In this document: positions 1 through 7,374 of the stretch, in pieces
How positions within the stretch are numbered: position 1 is the stretch's first letter
Layout: every line of letters starts with the position of its first letter
From: Bradyrhizobium sp. cir1
GTDB taxonomy: Bacteria; Pseudomonadota; Alphaproteobacteria; Rhizobiales; Xanthobacteraceae
DNA length: 64,000 nucleotides
NCBI RefSeq assembly: GCF_014198245.1
Contig: NZ_JACIHE010000001.1
Location: forward strand, 744,001-808,000
Direction: 5' to 3'
Program-made: the position numbers and the translations under genes
The notes under the pieces: model-generated
Seen by the model: the letters and a program-made list of their open reading frames with translations, nothing else
The model's database searches: none
Told to the model about the DNA's origin: nothing

Positions 1-86
1 TAGCCTGGGTGGCATCCGCGGGGGTTCCAACTTTGCACACTAGCTCCGAGCAGGATTGCGGGCCTTGGTGCAAGAGGGGCCATTCC

Positions 87-146
87 GTCGAGCGGAGGTT
101 GTCGGCAATAGTGGCCGCGGATGTGGCTGGCTATTCGCGGCTCTAC
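87..146 (+). pseudogene. Remnant of a class III adenylate/guanylate cyclase N-terminus
   Basis: A 64-codon frame from position 9 contains, at residues 27-45, VERRLSAIVAADVAGYSRL. This closely matches the opening strand of the class III nucleotide cyclase domain in the many rhizobial cyclases that start with ERRLAAILAADVAGYSRLM. After this block the frame loses all similarity (no acidic stretch, no second metal-binding Asp) and stops at 203. I infer a decayed or truncated cyclase gene whose body has been lost and replaced by the sequence leading to the substrate-binding protein at 238. Only about 20 residues carry the homology, so coincidence is unlikely but not excluded. Confidence 0.5.
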
Positions 147-237
147 CTCTGCAATCGCGCGAATGGTATCCGGACGTTGTCTCGCATGCGCTGGACCACA
201 TAGCATGTGGCGTCCGTGCCAGATCCAGGAGGTCATC

Positions 238-1155
238 ATGAAACCCTCGCGCGCTCTTGAGCTTTCACGCCCTCCCGTCGTTGGTCTGCTGCTGGCGGGA
301 GACAAGACGCATCCGGGCTACGCCGCCTTCTCCGAGGAGATGGAGGCGCTCGGGTACAAACATGGAGAAACGGCTCGGCTCGAAGTGCGCTTCGCCGATG
401 GCCACCTAGACGATCTTCCAAGACTCGCGGAGGATCTCGTTCAATGCGGTATCGATGTGCTCGCCGTCGTCGGCGCCGTGACGTATTGGGCGGCACGCAA
501 GGCGGCGCCGGACCTTCCGATCGTCTTCGCAATTGTGCTGGACCCCGTCGCGGCAGGCATGGTCAACAATGCCCAACACCCCGGGGGCAAGTCGACGGGA
601 TGCACGAATTTCGATCCGGAACAGATCGGCGAGCAGATCCGCCTCCTCAAGAGGGTAGTGCCTGGGCTCCGCCGTCTGGCGGTTCTGGGCGATACTGGCG
701 TGCCGGACATTCTGCCCCGCCTTGCGAGGGTGGCGGCAGAGAAGGCCGGCCTTGACGCACACGTCGTCCTGCTGAAAGGGAAGGACGATCTCGCACCGGC
801 CTTCGCCGAATTCGCGGCCAATGACGCGGAGGCTCTCCTCGGCTTGGAGGTGCCGCGCGTCACGACATACGGGGATGAGATCGTTCGCCTTGCGGCGGCG
901 GCCCGGCTTCCGGCAATCTTCGGCAGCGACCACGCCAGATATCGTCCGTTGATGGCCTACGGCACGAGCTTCGCCGCCGCTGCGCGCTGCATGGCTATCC
1001 AGGTCGATGAGATTCTTAGGGGCACTAAAGCTGGAGAGATTCCCGTTCAGTCTGTCCGCCAGGCGGAGCTGATCATCGACTTGGACGCTGCTCGGGAGAT
1101 AGGAATCTCGCTTCCAGGTGACCTCGTCTCTTCGGCCCACAAAGTGCTCGGCTAA
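238..1155 (+). CDS. ABC transporter substrate-binding protein-like (TrpX/DUF534 type), no signal peptide
   Basis: A 305-residue protein. The ATG at 238 is chosen because AGGAGG lies just upstream; the longer frame from 121 has no such site and adds improbable sequence. The body has two alternating alpha/beta lobes. It opens with a strand (VVGLLLAG), then a GYAAFSEEMEALGY helix, an IDVLAVVG strand, VFAIVLDPVAAGMV, and a C-terminal ELIIDLDAAREIGISLP end. This pattern is typical of the TrpX/DUF534 family of periplasmic binding proteins abundant in bradyrhizobia. No N-terminal export signal is visible and no permease or ATPase gene is adjacent, so a role in uptake is unproven; it may be a cytoplasmic ligand sensor. 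The cyclase remnant just upstream hints at a once larger signalling locus. Confidence 0.8.
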   Translation: MKPSRALELSRPPVVGLLLAGDKTHPGYAAFSEEMEALGYKHGETARLEVRFADGHLDDLPRLAEDLVQCGIDVLAVVGAVTYWAARKAAPDLPIVFAIVLDPVAAGMVNNAQHPGGKSTGCTNFDPEQIGEQIRLLKRVVPGLRRLAVLGDTGVPDILPRLARVAAEKAGLDAHVVLLKGKDDLAPAFAEFAANDAEALLGLEVPRVTTYGDEIVRLAAAARLPAIFGSDHARYRPLMAYGTSFAAAARCMAIQVDEILRGTKAGEIPVQSVRQAELIIDLDAAREIGISLPGDLVSSAHKVLG

Positions 1156-1299
1156 AAGCGCTATGCGAAGGGCAGCTGTTGGCCCCGACTGAAACGCGCC
1201 GGTTTTGCCGCTAAGGGTCACTTGTGACATTGGCTGGGGCGCGGCGTGAGGTCTGCTTCAGTTCGCGAAGCGGACACCCTATGCCAATGAGTGTGCGCC

Positions 1300-2004
1300 C
1301 TAAGCCCGCCGCATCAGCTTGAGCGAAGCCGCAAGGCGCAGGCTGCGCTTGCCGGCTAGCGCAATGCCTTCGAGCTCGCCGCCGTCTTCCGTGCAGGTCC
1401 CGGAGAAGCCGATCCCGACCTCATAGCCGCCGAACACGGGATTCTCGCCCTTCGCGGGCGTGTGCTCCTGGTTCAGCATCTCGCCCTTCCAGCGGCCGTC
1501 CGCCGAGGAATAAGAGCCGAGATAATAGAAAAACGCATCGCCCCCGAGGATGCGACCGTCGATCAGCAGCATCACGCCGGAGAGCCCTGCATCGACCCCG
1601 TCGAGCGCACGAAGGCTCATCCCATAGAGCCCGTTGGCGATGCCGCCCTCCGCGATGGTGCCGCGTGGCGGCAGCGCCCCGTCATCGAGCCGCGTGAGAT
1701 TGGCCCAGAAATGGGCGCCCGGCATGGTGTCGGCCGCACCCTGCAGACGGATCTGGTTGCCATAGAGCCGGCCGCTCGCCCCGATCGAGGCGACGTCGGC
1801 CCCCATCAGCGGCTTGTAGTTGGGATCGAGGTTGTGCCGCTCGGTGATGACCTCGGCGCTGATCTCGCCGTTGCGCTCGACATAGCTGCCAAGATGCGCA
1901 AAGCCCGAATTGCCGCCCAGCATCTTGCCGTCATGCAGGCACATGATGCTGCGGCCGAACGCATCGTTGACGCCGTATTCAACCTTGTAAAGTCCATCCA
2001 GCAA
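1300..2004 (-). CDS. Double GrlR-domain protein, copy 1
   Basis: A 234-residue soluble protein built of two tandem GrlR-like beta-barrel units, about residues 1-110 and 122-234. Each begins with a GLY-x-V/M-x(n)-G motif followed by DGKMLGGNS or DGRILGGDA, then a GSY strand and an RHN/EHT-P turn. GrlR is a lipocalin-like regulator first known as a repressor of type III secretion in enteropathogenic E. coli; single-domain relatives are widespread in rhizobia with unknown roles. The start appears to be TTG at 2004 (AGGCGA upstream), since the next in-frame methionine would cut into the first barrel. A close paralog lies at 4600-5301. The function here is unknown. Confidence 0.75.
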   Translation of the reverse strand: MLDGLYKVEYGVNDAFGRSIMCLHDGKMLGGNSGFAHLGSYVERNGEISAEVITERHNLDPNYKPLMGADVASIGASGRLYGNQIRLQGAADTMPGAHFWANLTRLDDGALPPRGTIAEGGIANGLYGMSLRALDGVDAGLSGVMLLIDGRILGGDAFFYYLGSYSSADGRWKGEMLNQEHTPAKGENPVFGGYEVGIGFSGTCTEDGGELEGIALAGKRSLRLAASLKLMRRA

Positions 2005-2260
2005 AGTAATTCGCCTGCAAAATCAAAAGAATCGCGGGCTACCTAGCACCGCTGCCGCACCGATTCCATCCGGCTTTTTCGCGCAGGGGCCCTGCCCGGA
2101 AGCACGATCGCCATGATGCCACCATACCCCTGTTTTGCCCGACGGGTCAAACAAGACTTCGTAAAATCCGTAAAAAAGGATTTCGCTGTGATTTCAGCGG
2201 GGCCGCTACTGTGCATGGGGTTGTTTTCGACGTTTTGCTTTGAACGGCCCGCATCCCGCG
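2005..2260. other. Intergenic region with short palindromes
   Basis: There is no gene in this 256-base stretch. It contains TTTTGCCCGACGGGTCAAA (2133-2151), an imperfect palindrome of a type that recurs in bradyrhizobial intergenic DNA. It also has a small AT-rich hairpin, AAATCC/GGATTT, at 2164-2183. The promoter of the GrlR-like gene probably lies here; I cannot place its boxes. Confidence 0.3.
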
Positions 2261-2410
2261 TCAGTGGCGCTTGAAATACTGCACCTCGCGTTCGTGCTTC
2301 TCGGCCGCCGCACGGCTTTTGAACGTACCGAGGTTGCGGCGCTTGCCGGTCCTGGGATTCACCTTGCGTGAATAGAGGCGATATTCGCCGGATGCCAGTT
2401 TGCGGATCAT
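2261..2410 (-). CDS. Small basic conserved hypothetical protein (49 aa)
   Basis: The reverse strand encodes a 49-residue protein, ATG at 2410 to TGA at 2261. It starts MIRKLASGEYRLYSRKVNPR and ends HEREVQYFKRH. It is strongly basic, with a TGKRRNLGTFKSRAAAEKHE stretch that reads like a beta-hairpin plus helix, as in small AP2-like or integrase N-terminal DNA-binding folds. A G/A-rich site (GGAGGCCCGATC) lies directly before the ATG. I recognise this type as a recurring small protein in rhizobia but know of no assigned function. It is below the size cut of usual ORF lists. Confidence 0.75.
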   Translation of the reverse strand: MIRKLASGEYRLYSRKVNPRTGKRRNLGTFKSRAAAEKHEREVQYFKRH

Positions 2411-2506
2411 GATCGGGCCTCCTGCTGATCGGGGTTCAACGACCCGTGCCGGAGCTGGTTCCTCCCCTGTTTCGAACCGTGAGGCGCAGGCGCGCGACCA
2501 AGGGGC

Positions 2507-2965
2507 ATGAACCAGACAGAGCCATCACCCGAACAGCAGATCGCCGAATTCGTCGCCAGCGCGGCAAAGCAGCCACTGCTCGATGCCGCCTTCGAACTCT
2601 GGCGCTGGCGCTACCGATTGGACTCGATCGAGGGGCGCCCGACCGCCGAAGAGGTCCGCATCAATCGCACTCTCACGCCGCAGCAGATGGCCGAGAAATA
2701 TCGCTACGATCGCGACCATGCCCATGAAGGGCCGATGTTCGGCTACGTGAAGCGCGCCCATCCGCATGCCAACGACGATGCGATCCGGCGGGCCATCATC
2801 ACCGCCGTCAAGTTCGAGGGCGCGACGGAAGCACATTTCAAGTGGGACGGCGATTTCTGGGCCTGCATCGTGCGCGCCGTGGCGCAGGCCGCGGCGGAGT
2901 ATCCCGATTTCCTCGAGACGACCTATCGCGACGCCCGCAACAATCTCGCCTACTACATGAAATGA
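2507..2965 (+). CDS. Conserved hypothetical protein (152 aa)
   Basis: A 152-residue soluble, mostly helical protein, rich in Trp and Tyr (FELWRWRYRLD near residue 29, HFKWDGDFWACIV near residue 110). It has no signal peptide, no membrane segment and no recognisable catalytic motif. The start at 2507 is the first ATG; the frame shows strong GC3 bias, supporting real coding. It is flanked by unrelated genes and ends about 25 bases before a perfect hairpin. I do not recognise the family. Confidence 0.65.
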   Translation: MNQTEPSPEQQIAEFVASAAKQPLLDAAFELWRWRYRLDSIEGRPTAEEVRINRTLTPQQMAEKYRYDRDHAHEGPMFGYVKRAHPHANDDAIRRAIITAVKFEGATEAHFKWDGDFWACIVRAVAQAAAEYPDFLETTYRDARNNLAYYMK

Positions 2966-2989
2966 GCTGAGTGCGGCGGCGACCTCCTT

Positions 2990-3014
2990 CACCTCTCCCC
3001 AGCGGGGAGAGGTG
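2990..3014. terminator. Perfect hairpin between convergent genes
   Basis: CACCTCTCCCC and GGGGAGAGGTG form a perfect 11-bp stem around the 3-base loop AGC. It sits between the ends of the 2507-2965 gene and the convergent Sel1-repeat gene. There is no U-run on either side. It may act as a bidirectional terminator or as a copy of the CCTCTCCCC..GGGGAGAGG palindrome common in this genus. Confidence 0.45.
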
Positions 3015-3038
3015 AACCGAGCCCCAGACTCTCACGCT

Positions 3039-3860
3039 TTAGAAGCACAGCGTGGTAACGAGCTTGCCCTGCTTGTCCTTGATCGCATAGGGACAGCGAA
3101 TGCGCTCCAGCGCCTTCTTGGCGTCCTCGTCGCCGAGCGCTGCCGCGCGCTCGTAATACGCTTTGGCGGCGTCCTTGTCCTTGGGCCCACCGCGGCCCTC
3201 CTGGGCGAAGGCGCCCATCCGTTCCAGCGCGCCGGGATGGTTCTGCGCCGCCGCCTTCTCGAACAGCGCGCGCGCCGCGACGTCGTCCTTTGCGCCGCCA
3301 TCGCCTTCAGACAGCATCAGGCCGAGCTGGTACTGCGCCTCCGCATTGGTCTCGGCGGCCTTGCCCAGCAGCGCGCGCGCCTGCGCGGGATCGGCCGGCG
3401 CGGCGCCGCCTGCACTGCCGAGCGCGGCAAGGTTGCTGACGCCGCGGGGATTGCCGGCCTGCGCCGCCTTCTCGAACAACTTTCGCGCCTGTGCTTCGTC
3501 CTTGGCAACACCCGAGCCGTTGCCGTAGGCGACGCCGAGCTCGACCATCGCCGCACTCGATCCCTTGTCGGCCGCCTTGCGCCAGGCCGCAATCGCCTCC
3601 GCCGTCTGCCGGTTGGCTGCATAGGCGCGCCCCAGTGCGAACATCGCGCGGCGCGAGGACGGCGCGGCCTGCTTGCAGAACTTGATCGCGGTCGCAACGT
3701 CCGAGGCGGCAATCTCCGCAACGCCCTTCACATCAGTCGGCTTGTCGGGATCGCTGGGATCGGCCGCAACCCGGTCGCACAGGACGAGATCGGCCGATTG
3801 CGCGTGAGCTGCGAGGGGCGCGGCGAGCGCGAGGGCGATGGCAAGGAGATGAGTTCGCAT
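3039..3860 (-). CDS. Secreted Sel1-like repeat (SLR/TPR) protein
   Basis: A 273-residue protein. The start is placed at the ATG at 3860, which opens a clean signal peptide MRTHLLAIALALAAPLAAHA cleaved before QSADLVLC; the upstream in-frame start would add twelve residues ahead of the signal. After the leader come at least four Sel1-type repeats of about 36 residues, with A..LG..Y..G.GV.KD...A..L/F.KAA motifs (for example LGVAYGNGSGVAKDEAQARK and LGLMLSEGDGGAKDDVAARA). Such repeats scaffold protein complexes in the periplasm or envelope. It lies 32 bases after the ModA-like gene on the same strand and may be the last gene of a three-gene operon. The partner is unknown. Confidence 0.8.
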   Translation of the reverse strand: MRTHLLAIALALAAPLAAHAQSADLVLCDRVAADPSDPDKPTDVKGVAEIAASDVATAIKFCKQAAPSSRRAMFALGRAYAANRQTAEAIAAWRKAADKGSSAAMVELGVAYGNGSGVAKDEAQARKLFEKAAQAGNPRGVSNLAALGSAGGAAPADPAQARALLGKAAETNAEAQYQLGLMLSEGDGGAKDDVAARALFEKAAAQNHPGALERMGAFAQEGRGGPKDKDAAKAYYERAAALGDEDAKKALERIRCPYAIKDKQGKLVTTLCF

Positions 3861-3892
3861 GGACGGCAAATTGCGTCCCCGTCCCGGCAAAT

Positions 3893-4579
3893 TCAAGGCT
3901 CGAGTCCGGATTGGCGGAGGACAGGAACGACCTCCGGTGAGGCCAGGTAGCGCAACAGCCGATCGGCCGCGACTGCATGCCTCGCGTTCGCCATGCGGCC
4001 GGCGGAGAAGACGGCCGGTGTCTGCAACTCATGCGGGACCGGGCCGACCACCTCGATGCCGCCGACCTGCTTCAGCTCGCTGATCTGCTGCACGGCGAGG
4101 TCGGCCTCGCCGCTGCCGAGCCGCTCTGCCGTAAAGCCCTGCTCGACGATGGTGGCCCTGGCATTGATCTCGGCCGCGATCCCCATCCGCGCGATCAGCT
4201 GGGCGAAGTACACGCCGCTCGCGCCCAGCCGCGAATAGGCAACGGACCGCGCCGCAAGCAGCGTCCGGCGCAGCGCGGCTTCGCTGCCGATATCGGGATG
4301 CGGCTGCCCTGCCCGCACGGCAATGCCGACATAGGAGCGCGCCAGATCGGCCGCGCTGCCTGCGACCACGCGGCCCTCGCCGATCATCTCGTCGAGCCCC
4401 TCGCGCGTGAGGATCACGAGATCGGCGGCCTCGCCGTCGCGCAGCCGCTTGAGCAGTGCCAGGGTCGGCGCAAAGTCCGCATCGACATGAATGCCGCTGG
4501 CGGTCTCGAAGGCGGAGGACAGGCTGCGCATCGCGCCCGCAAGGCCGAGCGTCGAGAGCATGCGGACGGTGTTTGCCAT
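3893..4579 (-). CDS. ModA-like substrate-binding-fold protein without signal peptide
   Basis: A 228-residue protein resembling the type II binding fold of ModA/sulfate-binding proteins. Features include SSAFETASGIHVDADFAPTL, then LLKRLRDGEAADLVILT near residue 55, a RSVAYSRLGASGVYFAQLI region, and FTAERLGSGEADLAVQQISEL near residue 160. The protein begins MANTVRMLSTLGLAGAMRSL, which is the first beta-strand of the fold rather than an export signal, so a cytoplasmic location is likely. No modB or modC is nearby. It is 20 bases downstream of the second GrlR-like gene and almost certainly co-transcribed with it. Oxyanion binding is a family inference; a sensor or regulatory role is possible. Confidence 0.75.
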   Translation of the reverse strand: MANTVRMLSTLGLAGAMRSLSSAFETASGIHVDADFAPTLALLKRLRDGEAADLVILTREGLDEMIGEGRVVAGSAADLARSYVGIAVRAGQPHPDIGSEAALRRTLLAARSVAYSRLGASGVYFAQLIARMGIAAEINARATIVEQGFTAERLGSGEADLAVQQISELKQVGGIEVVGPVPHELQTPAVFSAGRMANARHAVAADRLLRYLASPEVVPVLRQSGLEP

Positions 4580-4599
4580 GTGAATTCCCGGGATAGCGT

Positions 4600-5301
4600 T
4601 CAGGCGCGGTGCATCAGCTTGAGTGCGGCGGTGAGGCGCAAGGATCGCTTGCCGGCAAGCGCAGTGGCCTCCAGCACCGCCCCCTCGGCGTCATAGCTGC
4701 CGGAGAAGCCGATGCCGACCTCGTGGCCGCCGAAGATCGGATCGTCCTTGGCCGGCGTGTGCTCCTGGTTGAGGATCTGGCCCTTCCAGCGGCCCTTCGC
4801 GGCGGTGTAGCTGCCGAGATAGTAGAACGCCGCATCGCCGCCGAGGATGCGGCCCTGGTTGAGCAGCATCACGCCGGTGAGGCCGCCGTCGATGCCGTCG
4901 AGCATGCGCAGATGCACCGAGTAGAGGCCATCGGCGATGCCGCCCTCGCCGACGCCGCCCGCAATCGGCACCTCGTCCTCCGTGATCGGCGTCATCACCG
5001 ACTGGAACGGCACGCCCGGCAGCTCTTTCAGCTCGCCCTTGAAGCGATAGAGATCGCCGTCGGCAAAACCCTTCGCCAGCAAGGTCGCATCGTCGGTGCC
5101 GGCCATGGCGCGGTAGCTCGGATCGGGATTGTGCCGAACCGTCTTGATCACGATGTCCACGCCCTCACCGATCTTCTCGTAGGTGCCGATATGGGCGAAG
5201 GCCGAATTGCCGCCGAGCATCTTGCCGTTGCCGGCATGCATGACGCTCCGGCCGACGGCGTCGCCGAGCTGAAACCGCACCTTGTAGAACCCCTCAAACA
5301 C
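4600..5301 (-). CDS. Double GrlR-domain protein, copy 2
   Basis: A 233-residue paralog of the 1300-2004 product, alignable over its whole length. Shared blocks are GKMLGGNS.FAH.G.Y, LNQEHTPAK, G.EVGIGFSG and LAGKRSLRL.A.LKLM.RA. It has the same two-barrel architecture (about residues 1-112 and 124-233). The probable start is GTG at 5301; like copy 1 it avoids ATG, which may keep expression low. It heads a probable operon with the ModA-like gene (20-base gap) and perhaps the Sel1 protein. Related GrlR proteins regulate type III secretion in enterobacteria, but nothing here ties it to secretion. Confidence 0.75.
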   Translation of the reverse strand: MFEGFYKVRFQLGDAVGRSVMHAGNGKMLGGNSAFAHIGTYEKIGEGVDIVIKTVRHNPDPSYRAMAGTDDATLLAKGFADGDLYRFKGELKELPGVPFQSVMTPITEDEVPIAGGVGEGGIADGLYSVHLRMLDGIDGGLTGVMLLNQGRILGGDAAFYYLGSYTAAKGRWKGQILNQEHTPAKDDPIFGGHEVGIGFSGSYDAEGAVLEATALAGKRSLRLTAALKLMHRA

Positions 5302-5419
5302 CAGCCGTGTCCCCGGCCCCAGCGCGCATCCAGGGGTACTTTATCCCGCTTTCGACGAGGGTGGACAAGTTTCACGCGGCGCAGCCCTGCGCGTCTTGGG
5401 ATGGCTGTCATCAGAATGC

Positions 5420-5454
5420 AAAAATCCGCCGGAGCCTTGCAGCTCCGGCGGATT
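5420..5454 (-). terminator. Rho-independent terminator of glnII
   Basis: On the minus strand AATCCGCCGGAGC, a 6-base loop and GCTCCGGCGGATT form a perfect 13-bp stem followed by TTTTT. It lies about 45 bases past the glnII stop codon. This is one of the clearest intrinsic terminators in the window. Confidence 0.85.
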
Positions 5455-5497
5455 GAATGCCAACCCGGGCCAGCCCCCAGCCCGGGCCGGGAGGATC

Positions 5498-6532
5498 TTA
5501 GGCCGCGGCCTTCTTGTCGGTCGGCACGGACGAGATCGTCTTCAGGATCTGCGAAGCGATCTGGTATGGGTCGCCCTGCGAATTCGGACGGCGGTCTTCC
5601 AGATAACCCTTGTAGCCGTTGTTGACGAAGGAGTGCGGAACGCGGATCGAGGCGCCGCGGTCGGCAACGCCGTAGCTGAACTTGTTCCACGGCGCGGTCT
5701 CGTGCTTGCCGGTCAGACGCTTGTCGTTGTCCGGGCCGTAGACGGCGATGTGGTCCATCAGGTTCTTGTCGAAGGCGGCCATCAGCGCCTCGAAGTACTC
5801 CTTGCCGCCGACCGTGCGCATGTACTCGGTCGAGAAGTTGGCGTGCATGCCGGAGCCGTTCCAGTCGGTGTCGCCGAGCGGCTTGCAGTGGAATTCGATG
5901 TCGATGCCGTACTTCTCGGTCAGGCGCAGCATCAGGTAGCGGGCCATCCACATCTGGTCGGCAGCGGTCTTGGAGCCCTTGCCGAAGATCTGGAATTCCC
6001 ACTGGCCCTTCGCGACTTCCGCGTTGATGCCTTCATGGTTGATGCCGGCAGCCAAGCAGAGGTCGAGATGCTCTTCGACGATCTTGCGGGCGACGTCGCC
6101 GACGTTCGAGAAGCCGACGCCGGTGTAGTACGGACCCTGCGGCGCCGGATAGCCGGCGGTCGGGAAGCCGAGCGGACGACCGTCCTTGTAGAAGAAGTAC
6201 TCCTGCTCGAAGCCGAACCAGGCGCCGGCGTCGTCGAGGATGGTGGCGCGCTTGTTGGAAGCGTGCGGGGTCTTGCCATCGGGCATCATGACTTCGCACA
6301 TCACCAGCACGCCGTTGGTGCGCGCGGCGTCCGGGAAGACGGCGACCGGCTTCAGCACGCAATCGGAGCTGTGGCCTTCGGCCTGCTGGGTGGAGGAGCC
6401 ATCGAAGCCCCAGAGCGGAAGCTGCTCGAGCGTCGGGAACGACGCGAATTCCTTGATCTGAGTTTTGCCGCGCAAGTTCGGAGTCGGCGTGTATCCGTCG
6501 AGCCAGATGTACTCGAGCTTGTACTTGGTCAT
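5498..6532 (-). CDS. glnII: Glutamine synthetase type II (GSII)
   Basis: A 344-residue GSII, the eukaryote-like octameric glutamine synthetase that condenses ammonium and glutamate with ATP in the cytoplasm. The start is the ATG at 6532 (MTKYKLEYIWLDGY), preceded by GAGAGG; the open frame extends 57 codons further without a ribosome site. Diagnostic motifs are LPLWGFDGSST near residue 38, the metal- and glutamate-binding FGFEQEYFF near 110, NAEVAKGQWEFQI near 173, and DTDWNGSGMHANFS near 229. GSII lacks the adenylylation-controlled loop of GSI and in rhizobia is controlled by NtrC/sigma54 at transcription; a matching promoter is visible upstream. A GstI-like gene is transcribed divergently. 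Confidence 0.97.
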   Translation of the reverse strand: MTKYKLEYIWLDGYTPTPNLRGKTQIKEFASFPTLEQLPLWGFDGSSTQQAEGHSSDCVLKPVAVFPDAARTNGVLVMCEVMMPDGKTPHASNKRATILDDAGAWFGFEQEYFFYKDGRPLGFPTAGYPAPQGPYYTGVGFSNVGDVARKIVEEHLDLCLAAGINHEGINAEVAKGQWEFQIFGKGSKTAADQMWMARYLMLRLTEKYGIDIEFHCKPLGDTDWNGSGMHANFSTEYMRTVGGKEYFEALMAAFDKNLMDHIAVYGPDNDKRLTGKHETAPWNKFSYGVADRGASIRVPHSFVNNGYKGYLEDRRPNSQGDPYQIASQILKTISSVPTDKKAAA

Positions 6533-6562
6533 TGAGCCTCTCTGTAGATGATGCGAAAGGTT

Positions 6563-6580
6563 GGGGGCCCTGAGGCCCCC
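6563..6580 (-). promoter_or_regulatory. GC hairpin in the glnII leader
   Basis: GGGGGCC-CTGA-GGCCCCC (plus-strand view) folds into a 7-bp all-GC stem within the predicted 5' untranslated leader of glnII, about 30 bases before the start codon. GstI in Rhizobium leguminosarum is reported to inhibit glnII at the translational level, so a stable leader structure next to a GstI-like gene is a candidate target. The link is inference. Confidence 0.4.
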
Positions 6581-6619
6581 GCACGTTTGTACCCGGCCAC
6601 CATCGGCCGGCCCTTTACA

Positions 6620-6635
6620 AGCATTTAACGTGCCA
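6620..6635 (-). promoter_or_regulatory. Sigma54 (-24/-12) promoter of glnII
   Basis: On the minus strand TGGCACG-TTAA-ATGCT matches the RpoN consensus TGGCACG-N4-TTGCW with one mismatch and the correct GG-to-GC spacing. The expected start of transcription is near 6609, giving a leader of about 77 bases before the glnII ATG. This agrees with the known NtrC/sigma54 control of rhizobial glnII. Confidence 0.8.
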
Positions 6636-7071
6636 AAAGGCCGCACTGCGGAGGGTTTTCCACGGTGGCTGGCCTCGCGCTGCCGCCGGCTGGCCGTCCA
6701 CAACGACGTGCGTCATAGCCGCGCACCTTAGCGTGAAGCTGCACTGCAAAAATCCTGCGGAAATCGCCCGATTCTGGAGCAGCCCGGCCTTAGCCGGAGG
6801 TTGCCGATGAAACGCGCATCAACGTCCGGCAATTTTCGCAAAGTTCGCCGCCTGCCGCCAGCAACCTTCGCAATGGCCCAAGCGTTAGCCACCGACTTGG
6901 TGCCTTGGAGGATGCAGAAAGCACGCTGCCTAGAAAATGAGCTGAAACTGATTTCCTTTTCAGCACTTTGCATTCCCGAGCGGCCGGCCGATATGGGGAT
7001 TCCAGTAACCACAATCGAACGAGTCGGGCGCACCATGGAGGCCAAGCGCTTCGGCTCAAGGAGATACCGCA

Positions 7072-7275
7072 ATGATGAACAATGGTCTGAGTGAGGGATC
7101 TGCAAAGATCTATCAATTCCCTGCCGGGGGCCGCGCGGCTCTCGGAGGACGCCGCTACGGTGAGGCCCGCCTTCCTGCCGACCGTCTCTCGCTTCCCGTG
7201 AACGAGACGATCTGCAGTGGCAGCTGGTATCATCAGGACGCTGTCGACGAGGCCAAGCCGAAATGGGATCGCTGA
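7072..7275 (+). CDS. DUF2735 small protein, probable GstI-like inhibitor of glnII expression
   Basis: A 67-residue protein preceded by AAGGAG with 8 bases to the ATG at 7072 (a second ATG follows at 7075). It has the short hallmark segments SAKIYQFPAGGRAAL near residues 9-23 and CSGSWYHQDAVDEAKP near the C-terminus, as in the DUF2735 family. In rhizobia a small protein, GstI, is encoded divergently upstream of glnII and represses glutamine synthetase II production; this gene has the same size and orientation. I infer it is the Bradyrhizobium counterpart. Family membership is more certain than the function. An intrinsic terminator follows 55 bases after the stop. Confidence 0.75.
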   Translation: MMNNGLSEGSAKIYQFPAGGRAALGGRRYGEARLPADRLSLPVNETICSGSWYHQDAVDEAKPKWDR

Positions 7276-7330
7276 TGCCTGCGTTCGGTTCAGTCCCGCG
7301 GCGCTCCCTGGAACGAGCGGCGGCAGTTTG

Positions 7331-7364
7331 AAAAGGGTCGAAACAACGGTGTTTCGGCCCTTTT
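7331..7364 (+). terminator. Rho-independent terminator of the DUF2735 gene
   Basis: AAAAGGGTCGAAAC and GTTTCGGCCCTTTT pair around a short loop (one G:U pair), and the downstream arm runs into a T tract. It is well placed for the small gene ending at 7275. The A-run on the other side could also serve the convergent MliC-like gene. Confidence 0.75.
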
Positions 7365-7374
7365 TGATTCCCGG

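Larger units (their letters stand above)
6533..7071. other. Divergent regulatory region between glnII and the GstI-like gene
   Basis: This stretch of 539 bases has no convincing gene; the open frames on both strands lack ribosome sites and family resemblance. It holds the sigma54 promoter of glnII (6620-6635), a strong leader hairpin (6563-6580) and presumably NtrC enhancer sites further upstream, which I could not place with certainty. The right-hand part should contain the promoter of the 7072 gene. Confidence 0.5.

Noticed and set aside
5405..5421. CTGTCATCAGAATGCAA resembling a Pho box
   Set aside because: The second half matches poorly and it lies between the glnII terminator and the start of a minus-strand gene in the wrong orientation for any promoter.
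6801..7094. Open frames on both strands between glnII and the DUF2735 gene
   Set aside because: No ribosome site, mixed composition and overlap with the real 7072 start. They look like chance frames in a regulatory region.
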